From DASRHD01 sp035485575 (GTDB taxonomy: Bacteria; Verrucomicrobiota; Verrucomicrobiia; Opitutales; Opitutaceae), in assembly GCA_035485575.1 (NCBI GenBank), contig DATHNW010000022.1:24987-88986 (forward strand): DNA of 64,000 nucleotides, read 5' to 3'. The position numbers and the translations under genes are program-made. Positions 43,239 to 52,021 of this stretch are shown here, piece after piece. How positions within the stretch are numbered: position 1 is the first letter of the stretch; each line of letters begins with the position of its first letter. The notes beneath the pieces were generated by a model, which saw only the letters and a list, made by a program, of their open reading frames with translations, was not told where the DNA came from and searched no databases.

Positions 43239-43919
43239 ATGGAGCCAGCGAAGCCGCGTTTCTCGAAGTCCTTGCTGTGGAAACTTGCGGCACTGGCTTT
43301 GCTCGTGGCCGCAGCCGGGATTTTTGTTTTGCGCGGGGTGGACTTGCGGGCGCTGTTTGACGGAACGATGGGGCGCATCAGTGCGGCCGGGCCGCTGGTG
43401 TTTTTTACCGCGATGGCGCTGTTGCCCGCAGTGGGTGCGCCGTTTCTGGCCTTTACGCTCACGGTCGGCCCCGCCTTCAGGTCCCAACTGGGCCTGGGCG
43501 GCGTGCTGGCGGCGTGCGCCGCCAGCCTCTTCGTCAATATCACCCTGACCTATTGGCTGGCGCGATGCTGGCTGCGTCCGTGGCTGGAAAAACTGGTGGT
43601 TCGCTACGGGTACAAGGTCCCGCAGGTGGCGCGCGCGGATCAATTTGAGATGACGCTTTTGCTGCGCATCACGCCGGGCCCGCCGTTTTTCCTGCAGAAT
43701 TACCTGCTCGGGCTGGCGAAGATTCCCTATCCGCTTTACGCCGCCGTGTCATTGACGGTGGTGATGATGCATACGACGGGGCTGGTGATTTTCAGTGAAG
43801 CGCTGGCGCACGGCCGTGGCAAGGAAGCGGTGCTGGGAGTGAGCCTGTTCATCGCCGTGCTGCTGGTGATCCATATTGTAAGACGGCACTATGCGAAGCG
43901 AAACACCGGAACTGTTTGA
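43239..43919 (+). CDS. TVP38/TMEM64 (VTT domain) membrane protein
   Basis: A 226 aa protein with five or six helices. PAVGAPFLAFTLTVGPAFRSQLG, ANITLTYWLARCW-like sequence (FVNITLTYWLARCWLRP) and LLLRITPGPPFFLQNYLLGL are VTT/DedA-like re-entrant loop features. DedA/VTT proteins translocate polyprenyl phosphate or phospholipid head groups across the membrane, which fits next to GT-C-like transferases. Start at ATG 43239. Overlaps xseA by 29 bp. Confidence 0.82.
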   Translation: MEPAKPRFSKSLLWKLAALALLVAAAGIFVLRGVDLRALFDGTMGRISAAGPLVFFTAMALLPAVGAPFLAFTLTVGPAFRSQLGLGGVLAACAASLFVNITLTYWLARCWLRPWLEKLVVRYGYKVPQVARADQFEMTLLLRITPGPPFFLQNYLLGLAKIPYPLYAAVSLTVVMMHTTGLVIFSEALAHGRGKEAVLGVSLFIAVLLVIHIVRRHYAKRNTGTV

Positions 43920-45183
43920 CGGCGGTGAAGCCGGGGGCCGCGCGGAGAGTGTGAGCGAATTCACTCGCCGGGTGAAGACGCTGCTGGAAGGCGGTCTGCG
44001 GCCGGGCTGGGTGCGGGGAGAAATGTCAAACCTGCGGACGCAGGCGAGCGGCCATGTGTATTTTTCGCTGAAGGACGCGGGCGCGCAGCTTGCCTGCGTG
44101 TTGTTTCGCGGCGACGCGGCCCGGCAGACGGTGGCGCTGCGCGACGGCGCGCAGGTGCTGGTGTTCGGGGAAGTCAGCGTCTATGAATTGCGCGGGCAGT
44201 ATCAATTGGTCGTGCGGGTGGTGGTGGACGACGGGGTGGGACGCCTGCAGCGCGAGTTCGAGGCGCTGAAGCGGCGGCTGGCGGACGAGGGGCTGTTTGA
44301 CGCAGCGCGGAAAAAGCCCCTTCCCTCCATGCCCGCAACAGTGGGCTTCATTACCTCTCCCACGGGTGCGGCGGTGCGGGACTTCATCCGCATTTTGCAG
44401 CGGCGAGGCTGGGGCGGGCGGCTGGTGGTGCTGCCGGTGAAAGTGCAGGGCGAGGGCGCGGCACCGGAGATGGCCGAAATGTTGAAATTCGCGGAGGAGC
44501 TGGAGGTTTTTGATCTGCTGGTCATCGGGCGCGGTGGCGGAAGTCTGGAGGACTTATGGGCCTTCAATGAAGAAGTTCTGGTGCGTGCGGTGGCGGCGTG
44601 CGGCGTGCCGGTCATCTCGGCGGTGGGGCATGAGATCGATGTCACATTGTGCGACTTTGCGGCGGCGGTGCGGGCGGAGACGCCGAGTGCGGCGGCCGAG
44701 CTGATTTCGAGCCAATTTATCGACGGGGCCGCACGCGCCGCACAGGCGCACGCCGCCTTGCGCGAGAGCGCGGGACGTGCGGTGGAGCGGGCGCGTGAGC
44801 GGCTGGATCATGCACGCAGCCGGCTGCGGTTGCTCGCGCCGGCGGCCCAGGTCGAGCGCGGCTACCTGCGGCTGGATGATCTGACGAACCGGCTGGCGGC
44901 GGCGCTGCGCGCAGCGGCGGAGGCGAAGCGGGCGCGGCTGGCGGAGGCGAGGGCGCGGCTGGCGCTGCATTCGCCCGAGGCGCGGGTGCGGCTCGAGTCG
45001 CACCGGCTGCTGGCGTTGTGGAAGCGTCTGCAAGCGGCGAGCCCGACGTCGGTGCTGAAGCGGGGGTTTGTGATTTTACGTGATGAGCGTGGCCAGCCGG
45101 TGCCGCGGCGAACCGGGGTGCGGAGCGGCCAGCGGTTGACGGCGGAGTTTGGCGACGGCGAGGCGGGGTTGCGGGCAGAGTGA
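43891..45183 (+). CDS. xseA: Exodeoxyribonuclease VII large subunit
   Basis: A 430 aa protein. The OB domain is at about 15-115 (VRGEMSNLRTQASGHVYFSLKD). The catalytic domain shows VGFITSPTGAAVRDFI, LLVIGRGGGSLEDLWAFNEE and PVISAVGHEIDVTLCDFAAAVRAETPSAAAE. A long helical stalk and VLKRGFVILRDERG follow. It degrades single-stranded DNA together with XseB, whose gene is not next to it. Confidence 0.95.
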   Translation: MRSETPELFDGGEAGGRAESVSEFTRRVKTLLEGGLRPGWVRGEMSNLRTQASGHVYFSLKDAGAQLACVLFRGDAARQTVALRDGAQVLVFGEVSVYELRGQYQLVVRVVVDDGVGRLQREFEALKRRLADEGLFDAARKKPLPSMPATVGFITSPTGAAVRDFIRILQRRGWGGRLVVLPVKVQGEGAAPEMAEMLKFAEELEVFDLLVIGRGGGSLEDLWAFNEEVLVRAVAACGVPVISAVGHEIDVTLCDFAAAVRAETPSAAAELISSQFIDGAARAAQAHAALRESAGRAVERARERLDHARSRLRLLAPAAQVERGYLRLDDLTNRLAAALRAAAEAKRARLAEARARLALHSPEARVRLESHRLLALWKRLQAASPTSVLKRGFVILRDERGQPVPRRTGVRSGQRLTAEFGDGEAGLRAE

Positions 45184-45259
45184 GCAGGGTTTTGCCGTCC
45201 GAAATTCCCGGCAGCGCGGCTGGAATATTTGCGAATGGTGGTTACTCTTATAGACTGAA

Positions 45260-45892
45260 ATGAAATTCCCCCTGATGGCCGTGTTTTTTGCGCTGGCGGT
45301 TGCCGCCTGCGCCCAATCCGAAATGAAACCAACCCAATCCTCCGCCTCTGCGACCAATACCGGTGCCGCCTGCAAGGTCGACGGCACGAAATCCGCCTGC
45401 GGCCTGCCTTCCCATGCGGTCATCGACATGACCAGGGCGAAGGTGCAGCACACCGACGCCGAATGGCAAAAACTGCTCACGCCGGAGCAGTTCGATGTCA
45501 CCCGCGAGCAAGGCACCGAGCCGCCGTTTCACAATGCATATTGGGACAACCATGCCGACGGCGTTTATTTCTCCGTGTGCAGCGACACCCCGCTTTTTGA
45601 CAGCCGCGACAAGTTCAACAGCGGCACCGGCTGGCCCAGCTTCACCAAGCCCATTGAGCCCGCGTTTGTCGGGGAGACCACGGACACCACTTACGGCATG
45701 GAGCGAACGGAAGTGCATTGTGCCGTTGATGGCGCGCACCTTGGCCATGTCTTCGACGACGGCCCGGCGCCGACTGGCCTGCGCTACTGCATCAATTCTG
45801 CTTCATTGCGTTTTGTGCCGCGCAAGCAATATGAAGAATGGGTTGCGCAACACAGCGATACGGTTGCACCGTCGGCCACGGCGGCAAAATAA
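45260..45892 (+). CDS. msrB: Exported peptide-methionine (R)-S-oxide reductase (MsrB)
   Basis: A 210 aa protein with a lipoprotein-type signal (FALAVAACAQ; Cys17 is the likely lipidation site), so it acts in the envelope. The MsrB domain spans about 60-195: FNSGTGWPSF, TEVHC, HLGHVFDDGP and RYCINSASL with catalytic Cys177. The zinc-binding CxxC pairs of many MsrB are incomplete (SVCSDTPLF; HCAVDGAHL have one Cys each), so a zinc-free form is likely. It repairs oxidised methionine in exported proteins. Confidence 0.93.
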   Translation: MKFPLMAVFFALAVAACAQSEMKPTQSSASATNTGAACKVDGTKSACGLPSHAVIDMTRAKVQHTDAEWQKLLTPEQFDVTREQGTEPPFHNAYWDNHADGVYFSVCSDTPLFDSRDKFNSGTGWPSFTKPIEPAFVGETTDTTYGMERTEVHCAVDGAHLGHVFDDGPAPTGLRYCINSASLRFVPRKQYEEWVAQHSDTVAPSATAAK

Positions 45893-45905
45893 AAGCTCCC
45901 TGTCG

Positions 45906-46088
45906 GGCCGGGTAAAGCTGCTGCTGGCGGTGAACAGCACGCCCGCACCGCCAGTGGGCTGGCTGATGAAGGCCTTGCAACAATGGCGGTTCGAACCCCC
46001 CACTTGCCAAGGAAGGCCAGTGCTGGTGCGGGTGAGCCAGAAATTCAAGTTCGAGCCCCCACAGGCTGAACCGATTGTGGCGCCATGA
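45906..46088 (+). pseudogene. Remnant of a TonB_C domain gene
   Basis: The plus-strand frame reads GRVKLLLAVNSTPAPP, then ALQQWRFEPPTCQGRPVLVR and VSQKFKFEPP, and stops. This matches the end of the intact protein at 46152-46895 (GKVRMPGVANTASPP ... AVQQWQFEPATCKGKPVLVR). Everything upstream of this last third is missing, the frame runs straight into msrB, and no start codon fits. A 5'-deleted duplicate of the neighbouring gene. Confidence 0.75.
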
Positions 46089-46151
46089 ACAAAGCCGCTG
46101 GCCAGACCACCGGCCTCATGCTACAATATCGTAATCAACCCCGATCGTATC

Positions 46152-46895
46152 ATGAAGACGATAGTCTGGATTTATTTCGTGTTGGGCCTGCTGGTTTCCC
46201 CGCTTGCGATGGCCCGTGGCGAAGAGCAGTCGTCCAACAATGCGGAAGGTTATGAGCATTTTAAAATCGACCAGACCTGGCAGGCATCATTTCCCCATGC
46301 AGCGGCGGTGATCGGCTTTGGTAGTGGCGAGGCGCATGTGGTCATCGCCGTGGATGCAACCGGTACGCTGACCGACTGCTTGGTCACCGGCTATACGCAC
46401 CGTGCGTTTGCCGATGAGGCGGTGCGGACGGTCAAAAAGTGGAGATACGAACCGGCGCGCCTGCATGGCGAGCCCATGTCGGTGGTGGCGAAAATCGATT
46501 TTGTCTTTGAAAAAGAGGGGCTGACGGTGGTGACGCAAACTCCACAGGAGAACCTTGATTCGCGCTATCACGAGATTGAAAAGAACCAATACTCCTACCG
46601 GGTTCATACCCTGAGCGAGTTGGATCATCTTCCGACGCCGGTTCATGTGGTCGAACCGGTTTATCCGACCGCATGGGCGGCGAAAGGGATCGTCGGCATT
46701 GTGTCAGTGGAGTTCTACATCGACGAGACCGGCAAGGTAAGAATGCCGGGAGTGGCGAACACCGCGTCGCCGCCGCTGGCGAATCTGGCCATCGACGCCG
46801 TGCAGCAATGGCAGTTCGAGCCGGCCACCTGCAAAGGAAAGCCGGTGCTGGTGCGGGTGAGCCAGGACTTCAACTTCGGCCCCGGAAAGCAGTAA
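46152..46895 (+). CDS. Exported protein with two TonB C-terminal-type domains
   Basis: A 247 aa protein with signal peptide (IVWIYFVLGLLVSPLAMA). Two copies of the TonB_C fold are seen: about 45-125 (GEAHVVIAVDATGTLTDCLVTG ... AVRTVKKWRYEPARLHGEP) and about 165-245 (GIVGIVSVEFYIDETGKV ... AVQQWQFEPATCKGKP). There is no proline-rich spacer or N-terminal TonB anchor, so it is not a classical energy transducer. Periplasmic binding to receptor or cell-wall partners is possible. A broken copy of its 3' end precedes it. Confidence 0.82.
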   Translation: MKTIVWIYFVLGLLVSPLAMARGEEQSSNNAEGYEHFKIDQTWQASFPHAAAVIGFGSGEAHVVIAVDATGTLTDCLVTGYTHRAFADEAVRTVKKWRYEPARLHGEPMSVVAKIDFVFEKEGLTVVTQTPQENLDSRYHEIEKNQYSYRVHTLSELDHLPTPVHVVEPVYPTAWAAKGIVGIVSVEFYIDETGKVRMPGVANTASPPLANLAIDAVQQWQFEPATCKGKPVLVRVSQDFNFGPGKQ

Positions 46896-46938
46896 GCCCC
46901 GCCTTCGGGAAAATCCGCCGGAGCCGGTGGGCTTGGTC

Positions 46939-48144
46939 TCAGTGGGGAGGCATATCCAGCAACAGACGCCAGCGGGCCGACTGCTGGCCGGCCGTGTTGC
47001 CGAATTTCGCGAGCAGTTCGCGGAACTGTGCATCGTCGCCATGGCGGAGCGCTTCCGCGAAAAGCGGGAGCAGGTCCGTGCGGCCGCCGGCCACGAGATC
47101 GCTTTTGATCCAGGGCTTGTCCGGGTCGGCGTAAGGCGCGAGATAACGCAGCGCTGCGCGCAGACTGCGGCCGTCCTTGGTCGCGTAGCCCCACCAGTCA
47201 ATGTCCACGTGTTCGGCGAGGGTGGCCAGCTTGCAGAGAGCCTGGAGATTGAACAGGGAATAGCCAAGGGACTTGGTCCGGGCGAGTTCCTGCGGCTGGC
47301 TGCCATCCGGCATGACCTGGATGGCGAGGCGCTTTTCGAGCCCGTCGGTGAGGATTTTCCGGGCGAAGTCGGTCTGGCCGAGCACGAGGGCGATGTCCGC
47401 GGCCTGCATGTCATACCACGAACCATGGTTGTTGGTGGCATGGGCTTCCTCGAGGCCGACGGAACTGGTCGTGAGCCATTTTAAATAAGCGGCAAGCCAC
47501 TCGCGGAAGGCCTGGTCATCGGCCGTGCTCCACGCAGGAGAACCAGTGATGAGGGAGAGCGTGTCGCAGATTTCGGCCAGGCTGCGCAGGGCCAGGACGC
47601 CTTCGCCGCGCCCCTCATTGCGGCCCGGGACGTACTGGCCGAAATTGAGGTTCGGATTCATGCGCGTGGCTGGATTGAGAAACCAGGTGCGGATGAGCAG
47701 CGCAGCATGTTCTGCGTACGCTTCCTTGTGGGTGAAATAAAAGGCGAGGCCCAGGGTCTCGACTGCGCTGGACATGCGTCCCCACACGGGTGCATCGGTG
47801 CCGTGGTCGACCTCGGGATTGTGTTTCCCATCATGGCGAATGTAGGGCAGTCCGTCCGGCTTGGAGGGATCGGGCCACCAATAGGGCGCCTGGCTGAGGT
47901 AGTCGTGTTTGTCGCCGCTGGGCGGCGTGCGCGATTTGTCCATCACGGACACCGGTTGAAATTTCAACGCGCGATCGGCCTCCCCGCGCAGATGTTCAAG
48001 CGCAGGTGCCAGCGCGCTGTCGCCTTGGGCGAGGCGGGTGCGCGCGGCGGCGAGCGTGTCCGCATGCAGGGAGTAAACCTGAAGCGGCGTGGTCGCGCCG
48101 GCCGCGGTCGCGATGAGCATGAAAGTAAGGAGGAGGGTTTTCAT
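46939..48144 (-). CDS. Secreted alginate lyase-family protein
   Basis: A 401 aa exported protein (signal peptide to AAGA). The alginate-lyase (alpha/alpha barrel, PL5/PL38-like) pattern is strong: SGDKHDYLSQAPYWWPDP, GLPYIRHDGKHNPE and ATNNHGSWYDMQ with the Asn-His-Tyr residues used in beta-elimination. It should cleave an uronic-acid polysaccharide; alginate is the default guess, other glucuronans are possible. Convergent with the TonB_C gene. Confidence 0.87.
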   Translation of the reverse strand: MKTLLLTFMLIATAAGATTPLQVYSLHADTLAAARTRLAQGDSALAPALEHLRGEADRALKFQPVSVMDKSRTPPSGDKHDYLSQAPYWWPDPSKPDGLPYIRHDGKHNPEVDHGTDAPVWGRMSSAVETLGLAFYFTHKEAYAEHAALLIRTWFLNPATRMNPNLNFGQYVPGRNEGRGEGVLALRSLAEICDTLSLITGSPAWSTADDQAFREWLAAYLKWLTTSSVGLEEAHATNNHGSWYDMQAADIALVLGQTDFARKILTDGLEKRLAIQVMPDGSQPQELARTKSLGYSLFNLQALCKLATLAEHVDIDWWGYATKDGRSLRAALRYLAPYADPDKPWIKSDLVAGGRTDLLPLFAEALRHGDDAQFRELLAKFGNTAGQQSARWRLLLDMPPH

Positions 48145-48479
48145 TTTTCAGGGAATTATCGCCACAGGTTTGCGGTCAAACCCGGGATATTGAAATTAAC
48201 AAAATGACAGGGCTGGAGCCATCGGTCGATGGCGGGAAGGGTGGGTTTGACCGCGGCTGGCGAGACCGAATGGGCGATGGGAGCAGTGAAGCAACCCCAG
48301 TATGACGCAAAGGCTGGGAGATTGGATACGTTTGCCCGGATTTTTCACTGATTTTCGGCAGGGGAATTGCTAGCGAAACCATCATGCAGTTTCCTTTGCC
48401 ATTATCAACAGGCGGATTTTCTCCTTAGGGATTGCCTTGAGGAGCGGCGGAAGTTTCGACTCACACCTCCAGCTTTTCG
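48145..48479. other. Intergenic region upstream of PEP-CTERM pair
   Basis: 335 bp between divergent genes. No coding frame, RNA gene or clear repeat found. It must hold promoters for the lyase (minus) and the first PEP-CTERM gene (plus). Confidence 0.35.
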
Positions 48480-49451
48480 GTGCCGATTAAAAAATACTGC
48501 TTTCTGCTCTTTTTCCTCGTGACGGCTTCCACGCTTCCCGCGCAGGTGCTGCTCGATGACACATTCGGCACGGCTGACACCTCGGGCGATCTGGCGGGCG
48601 TTGGTCCGCAGGGCGCCCAAAACCCGCCCGCCTCGGCCACATGGGTTTTGAACAGCACGGATCCCAATGCCAGTGCGATTTATACCAGCGGCTATTTCAA
48701 TCCGGATCTCGGCGCTTTTGTCCCTGGTTCGCTGGCCCAGACTTTTGCGACCGATCAGAGTGTGAGCGCGTATTTTGCCGGTCCCGGCAATCAGCAGGTG
48801 CTCAGCAATGTCGGTGATGCGCTGACCCTGGACTTCGCCTTCACCATGAACACGGTGAACGCCTCTGCGGACGGCATTCGTGTGGCCCTGCTGAATTCAG
48901 GCAGCATCAACAGCGATTTTAATTATCAAGTATCGGGCGCCAACAGTGACATTGCCTCTTCCACTTTCGCCAATTACACGGGCGTCGCCGCCTTTTTCGA
49001 TCCGAGCAATTCCAAGATCAATCTCTATACGCGCGACTCGGGTCCGGGTAATACCACGCTGATTGCCGGCGCCACCAACGCAGCCTACAATTTATTCGCC
49101 CCAGCCGGGCCCGGCGGCTTGGGAATCACGGCTGGCACACCTTATCTGGGTACGCTCACGCTTACTTATCAGGGCGTGTCGAATATGGGGGTCTCATTCA
49201 GCATTTATGACATGACCGATCCCCTGAACCCGGCCTTGTTGGCCGGCGAGGGCTCTGCCGCCTTCGATTCCCCCGCCTCGTTTGATACAATCGTGCTCGG
49301 CGGCCTGAATGGCGCGGGAGATATGACGCTGAGCGAGGTCAGCGTTGTCTTAGTGCCTGAGCCCCCGGTTTATGCATTATGCGCGGGCGGGCTCGCGGTT
49401 CTTGCCAGTGTGGGCTGGTGGAATCGCCGTCATACGGCCAAAGCGGCTTGA
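48480..49451 (+). CDS. PEP-CTERM secreted protein, tandem copy 1
   Basis: A 323 aa exported protein (GTG start; signal peptide to LPAQ). The body is Gly, Ser, Thr and Asn-rich with beta character (TFAMNTVNASADGIRVALLNSG-type stretch; FANYTGVAAFFDP). The C-terminus has VPEPPVYAL, a hydrophobic helix and WWNRRHTAK, the PEP-CTERM sorting signal recognised by exosortase and then removed. It likely ends up in the outer surface or exopolymer matrix. Paralogous to the next gene. Confidence 0.88.
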   Translation: MPIKKYCFLLFFLVTASTLPAQVLLDDTFGTADTSGDLAGVGPQGAQNPPASATWVLNSTDPNASAIYTSGYFNPDLGAFVPGSLAQTFATDQSVSAYFAGPGNQQVLSNVGDALTLDFAFTMNTVNASADGIRVALLNSGSINSDFNYQVSGANSDIASSTFANYTGVAAFFDPSNSKINLYTRDSGPGNTTLIAGATNAAYNLFAPAGPGGLGITAGTPYLGTLTLTYQGVSNMGVSFSIYDMTDPLNPALLAGEGSAAFDSPASFDTIVLGGLNGAGDMTLSEVSVVLVPEPPVYALCAGGLAVLASVGWWNRRHTAKAA

Positions 49452-49614
49452 GAAAATAGCGCGTGGCCTTCTCCCACCCATAAAATAATCTGGCAAAAGA
49501 AGATCGGCCAATCCTGCTTTTAAAATTGGGGCTTGTGCCTTGGATGCCCTGTTTTGCCCCCTCCCCAACGCTTGAAGCTTGCCTTTTTGGCCATCAGGAA
49601 AAACCTCGTTCGCG

Positions 49615-50523
49615 ATGCGTTTTCCCGTGTCGATTTGGGTTTTTGCCCTGCCACTGCTCTTGCTGCTGGCTGCACCGGTGCTCCATGCCCAGGTGCTTCT
49701 GAATGACGACTTTTCTTCCGGCACATCGGGTCCTCTGCCCACCGGGGCTTCGGCGGAATGGTTTTTAAACGGCACCGGCGGCAGTGCGACCTATACGCAG
49801 GGCAGTCCAGGTTCGCTCGCGCAGAATTTTTTTGGCGAGAGCCAGAGCGTGAACGCGTATTTCACGGCTCCCACCAGTGCGATAACGCTTAACGTGGGTG
49901 AGACGCTGGCAGCGAGCTTTAGCTTTACCATGGCCGGGGCGGCGGATTCATCCGACGGTATCCGGGTTGCCCTCCTCAATTCCAATAATAATCAAATCAG
50001 CGCGAACACGGACGTCACCGACCCCGCTTTCACCAATTACACCGGTTATGCCGCTTTTTTTAATCCGAACAATACGTCTGGCGGCGGGCTCTCGACCAAT
50101 TTATACAGCCGTGCTGCCGGCGGCGGTAATGACAATCTTATCACGGCTAACACCGCCTACACCACCTTGGGCGTCCCCACTTTCACCGGCTCGGCCTTGA
50201 CCATAGGCGCTGGTACCTACTCAGGCGTGCTTTCGCTGACCTATGTGACGTCGGGCACGATGCTGGTGGCTTTCTCCATGACCGACCCGAGCAGCAACCA
50301 GGCGACCTATTCTTTCCTGACTCCGACTATTTCCACCACTTCGTTCGACACGCTTGTCATCGGCGGCATTGATAACGCCGCGACGTCCATGACTCTTAAT
50401 AACGTCATGGTCTTGGCGACCGTTCCCGAGCCGCCGGTCTATGCATTGTGTGGCGGCGGCCTGGCGGTTCTTGCCTTGGCCGGCTGGTGGAGCCGCCGTC
50501 GTGCGGCCCGGATGACTGCCTGA
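49615..50523 (+). CDS. PEP-CTERM secreted protein, tandem copy 2
   Basis: A 302 aa protein with signal peptide (LPLLLLLAAPVLHAQ) and matching layout to copy 1: QVLLNDDFSSG after the signal (QVLLDDTFG in copy 1), DGIRVALLNSN, FTNYTGYAAFFNP, and VPEPPVYALCGGGLAVLALAG then WWSRRR. The near-identical sorting signal suggests the same exosortase. No exosortase gene is in the window. Start chosen at ATG 49615, which gives a proper signal peptide. Confidence 0.88.
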   Translation: MRFPVSIWVFALPLLLLLAAPVLHAQVLLNDDFSSGTSGPLPTGASAEWFLNGTGGSATYTQGSPGSLAQNFFGESQSVNAYFTAPTSAITLNVGETLAASFSFTMAGAADSSDGIRVALLNSNNNQISANTDVTDPAFTNYTGYAAFFNPNNTSGGGLSTNLYSRAAGGGNDNLITANTAYTTLGVPTFTGSALTIGAGTYSGVLSLTYVTSGTMLVAFSMTDPSSNQATYSFLTPTISTTSFDTLVIGGIDNAATSMTLNNVMVLATVPEPPVYALCGGGLAVLALAGWWSRRRAARMTA

Positions 50524-50583
50524 AGGGGTCAGTTAAATTCGCCGCGGCCGTCAGGCCGATCGACCACGGACGGCGTCGGCTCC

Positions 50584-51942
50584 TCAATGATAGAGCCAGT
50601 AACGCCGGCTTTCCTGCTGATAGATCTGGTCGCGGGCGCGCCATTCGGCGAGGAAGGCCTCGACGTTGACCCTGGCGCCGTCGCGCCGCAGGGCTTCATA
50701 AAATGCGGTTGAACCGAGGTGCCGGAGAAATCCGCTGGCATCGCCGGTGAGAAACGGATTTTTCGCGCTCCACTTGCACGCCAGTTTCATCAGATAGAAA
50801 TTCAGCTCGGTCGGCTGCCAGGTTTCCCAGTCGCTCACTTCGACATACACGCCGGTCGCAGGTTTGCCGTTTTTGCCGGGAACCGAGACCAGGCTGAAAG
50901 CCAGCCCGGGCAGGTGGAGCGCATTCAGCTCCCGTTCGAGCACGTCGCTCTTGATCGTCGCATGGGAAAGGCCGCGGAAGGGATAGTCATTGCCGATGCC
51001 GTGGCGGAAACCGATGTCGAAATGGCTGGCGGGGTCGAAATAAGTTCCCAGCCCGACCATGGGATCGCCCACACAGGCGGCGAAGTCCGGCACGCGCGGC
51101 GAAGTCGGCACCCATCTGAGCCCTGTCTCAGGCCAGCGCATGCTGCGCCGCCAGCCGCGCATCGGAATGATCGTGAGCCTGCCGCGGGCCCGCACGGTTT
51201 CCGGCACGTCGAGCACGCCGGGCGCCTCCTTGGCCATCAATGCCAGTTCGCCGATGGTCAGTCCATGCACGTAGGGCACGCAAAATGCCCCCACGTAACT
51301 CGTCAACTGCCGCTCAAGCAGCGGGCCGTCCACCTTCAGGCCGCCCAGCGGATTGGGCCGGTCGAGCACCACGACTTCCACTCCGTTTTCAAAGCAGGCC
51401 TCCATCGCGACCTTCATCGCGCTGACAAAGGTGTAACTGCGCACGCCGATGTCCTGCAGGTCGATGACGAGCGCGTCGATGCCTTTGAGTTGTGCTTTCG
51501 TCGGCTTGTGCGAGAGGCCGTTGTAGAGAGAAAATATCATCAGCCCCGTCCGCGGGTCGAGATGATCGGGGTAGGGCTTTTCGGCTGGCAGCTCGTTGTA
51601 GACGCCATGCTCGACGCCGAAGAGCGCGACCAGGTGCACATTGGGTGCGCGGCGCAGCACATCGATCGTGCTCACACCCTGGCGGTTCACGCCGGCGGGG
51701 TGGGTGAGCAGGCCGACGCGCTTGCCGGCGAGGGAGGCGAAGTTTTCCTCCGCGAGCACATCGATGCCGAGCATGACGGGGAAAACCGGCTCGACCCGCG
51801 GCGGCGCGGCGGGTTTTGGCGGCGCACTTACTGCGGCGACCGTTGGCTCCGGCTCGTTCGACGCGCAACTGAAGCTGCTGATCGATATGAGTGAAAGCAT
51901 CAGCGCGTGCGGCCAGCGAAAAGCGCGGGGGAAAATCGTCAT
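50584..51942 (-). CDS. namZ: Exo-beta-N-acetylmuramidase NamZ-like (DUF1343) lipoprotein
   Basis: A 452 aa protein with a lipoprotein-type signal (LMLSLISISSFSCAS). The DUF1343 core shows VGLLTHPAGVNRQG, LVALFGVEHGV, GLMIFSLYN, DALVIDLQDIGVRSYTFVSAM and VVVLDRPNPLGG, with Glu/His residues proposed for catalysis in NamZ. NamZ removes MurNAc from the ends of peptidoglycan fragments. It is last in a minus-strand series with glycerate kinase, fucosidase and isomerase-like genes. ATG 51942 chosen at the signal peptide. Confidence 0.87.
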   Translation of the reverse strand: MTIFPRAFRWPHALMLSLISISSFSCASNEPEPTVAAVSAPPKPAAPPRVEPVFPVMLGIDVLAEENFASLAGKRVGLLTHPAGVNRQGVSTIDVLRRAPNVHLVALFGVEHGVYNELPAEKPYPDHLDPRTGLMIFSLYNGLSHKPTKAQLKGIDALVIDLQDIGVRSYTFVSAMKVAMEACFENGVEVVVLDRPNPLGGLKVDGPLLERQLTSYVGAFCVPYVHGLTIGELALMAKEAPGVLDVPETVRARGRLTIIPMRGWRRSMRWPETGLRWVPTSPRVPDFAACVGDPMVGLGTYFDPASHFDIGFRHGIGNDYPFRGLSHATIKSDVLERELNALHLPGLAFSLVSVPGKNGKPATGVYVEVSDWETWQPTELNFYLMKLACKWSAKNPFLTGDASGFLRHLGSTAFYEALRRDGARVNVEAFLAEWRARDQIYQQESRRYWLYH

Positions 51943-52021
51943 CAGCCAATGGACTGTGGGCCTCGTCGCCCTCCCGTCGAGCCGGAATGAAGCTCGCGAA
52001 AAAATTTTCGCCGGCGGTTTT

